The position numbers and the translations under genes were made by a program. From Mytilus californianus (Eukaryota; Mollusca; Bivalvia; Mytilida; Mytilidae): DNA of 64,000 bases. The stretch covers positions 88,519,995-88,583,994 of the forward strand of contig NW_026262690.1 in NCBI RefSeq assembly GCF_021869535.1. Reading direction: 5' to 3'. Under the pieces are notes generated by a model that did no database searches, had not been told where the DNA came from, and was given only the letters and a program-made list of their open reading frames with translations. Positions 63,390 through 64,000 of this stretch are shown here, in pieces (the stretch's first letter is position 1; every line of letters starts with the position of its first letter).

Positions 63390-63560
63390 CAAAATAACGG
63401 AACTATAAACAACAGTCATACAAGTGGGAGGTTTAGCTATAAAACAAGGTTTAACTCACAATTTTTCTTGAGAAAAGTACTGTACCAAACAAGGATATGA
63501 CTGTCCAAGTCTTTCCGTTGGCTGATATTGTCTGACGATTGAATTTTTTTTTAGATTTAT
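63390..63560 (+). repeat. Dispersed repeat fragment
   Basis: TACAAGTGGGAGGTTTAGCT and GTACTGTACCAAACAAGGAT correspond to the 1.65-1.75 kb part of the dispersed repeat. Another family fragment (GACACACTCCCCATTTCCAT, minus) lies at 63,885-63,945. Confidence 0.6.
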
Positions 63561-64000
63561 GGAATTCTCTCTTTTTTAACTTAGCTTAGACAAGTTAGAG
63601 TTTGTTTATTTTTTTCATAATTCTTTTTTGTTACGTTTTGATACTTACTATTAAGTTTCGCCCAGCTTAAACTGGAAAATTGTTTGTCGACACACAGATA
63701 TCGTGGAATGTATATTGAAATAGCTTATGGGGCATTTAATTACATATTTCAAATAATTACATACAAAATACTTTATTATTGCAACGTATCGTCTTTAGTT
63801 ACCTTTTACAAAACCAGAGAGATATAATCCTAATATCCAGATTTTTAAGATTTCAAAATTACCACAAAATACTCTAATTTATTGTACTACTTCGGCTGTT
63901 TGTCTTTTTGACACACTCCCCATTTCCATTCTCAATTTTACAGTACTAATATATAAAAACATTAAAAAAATTATTGTAGGCATTTAATAGTCTTTTTATG

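Overview
This window looks like a gene-poor, AT-rich piece of a marine bivalve genome, most probably a mytilid mussel. That assignment is an inference. It rests on dispersed repeats of a kind I associate with mytilids (including one whose full-length form carries a hammerhead ribozyme), a mollusc-type tRNA-derived SINE, Penelope-like retroelements with an N-terminal GIY-YIG domain, and a Mab-21/cGAS-like gene of the type expanded in bivalves. Nothing looks bacterial or viral. Almost all the sequence is introns, intergenic DNA and decayed transposable elements, and most open frames are chance or repeat-derived.

Layout. 1-1.0 kb: relic of a hammerhead-bearing repeat and a 70-bp direct duplication. 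1.06-1.95 kb: dispersed repeat whose sister copy lies at 16.9-17.8 kb. 2.75-3.34 kb: a small unrecognised multipass membrane protein ORF. 3.4-11.5 kb: no gene, but a tRNA-derived SINE (8.2-8.4 kb) and an antisense Penelope-like relic (8.7-9.3 kb). 11,568-16,941: a 5.4-kb CACTA-like DNA transposon with long inverted arms and a TTA target duplication; the copy at 1.05 kb shows the uninserted site. 17.8-18.8 kb: antisense LINE reverse transcriptase relic. 20-25 kb: dispersed repeats and a second, end-less copy of the CACTA-like element. 26.6-27.4 kb: antisense LINE ORF1 relic. 28.06-31.65 kb: a decayed but nearly full-length Penelope-like element with the tail of another copy directly upstream. 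31.65-32.3 kb: a second, opposite-strand Penelope-like fragment next to a 49-bp-stem hairpin.

The clearest intact gene is at 33,314-35,284 (minus): a 656-residue Mab-21/cGAS-like nucleotidyltransferase with the G-S and D-x-D motifs and a single coding exon. Such proteins act as innate immune nucleic-acid sensors that make cyclic dinucleotides.

From 44 to 61 kb lies a WSC-domain receptor locus on the minus strand. Four phase-compatible pieces (signal peptide at 60.3 kb, two halves of one WSC domain at 57.5 and 54.4 kb, Ser/Thr-rich stalk plus C-terminal membrane anchor at 51.3-52.1 kb) form one gene model that none of the long open frames shows. Its second exon has an in-frame stop here. A tandem duplicate of the first two exons (44.1-45.4 kb) has lost its start codon and has its own stop. 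A CAG...CTG-ended DNA transposon (46,223-47,506), a large insertion at 58.35-60.19 kb containing a (GAT)n tract, and many dispersed repeats fill the introns and flanks. A fourth Penelope-like relic lies at 62.4-62.9 kb.

No rRNA, tRNA gene, CRISPR or operon structure was seen. The genes are not obviously one pathway. A nucleic-acid sensor near a surface WSC receptor locus is compatible with immune or recognition functions, but that link is speculative.
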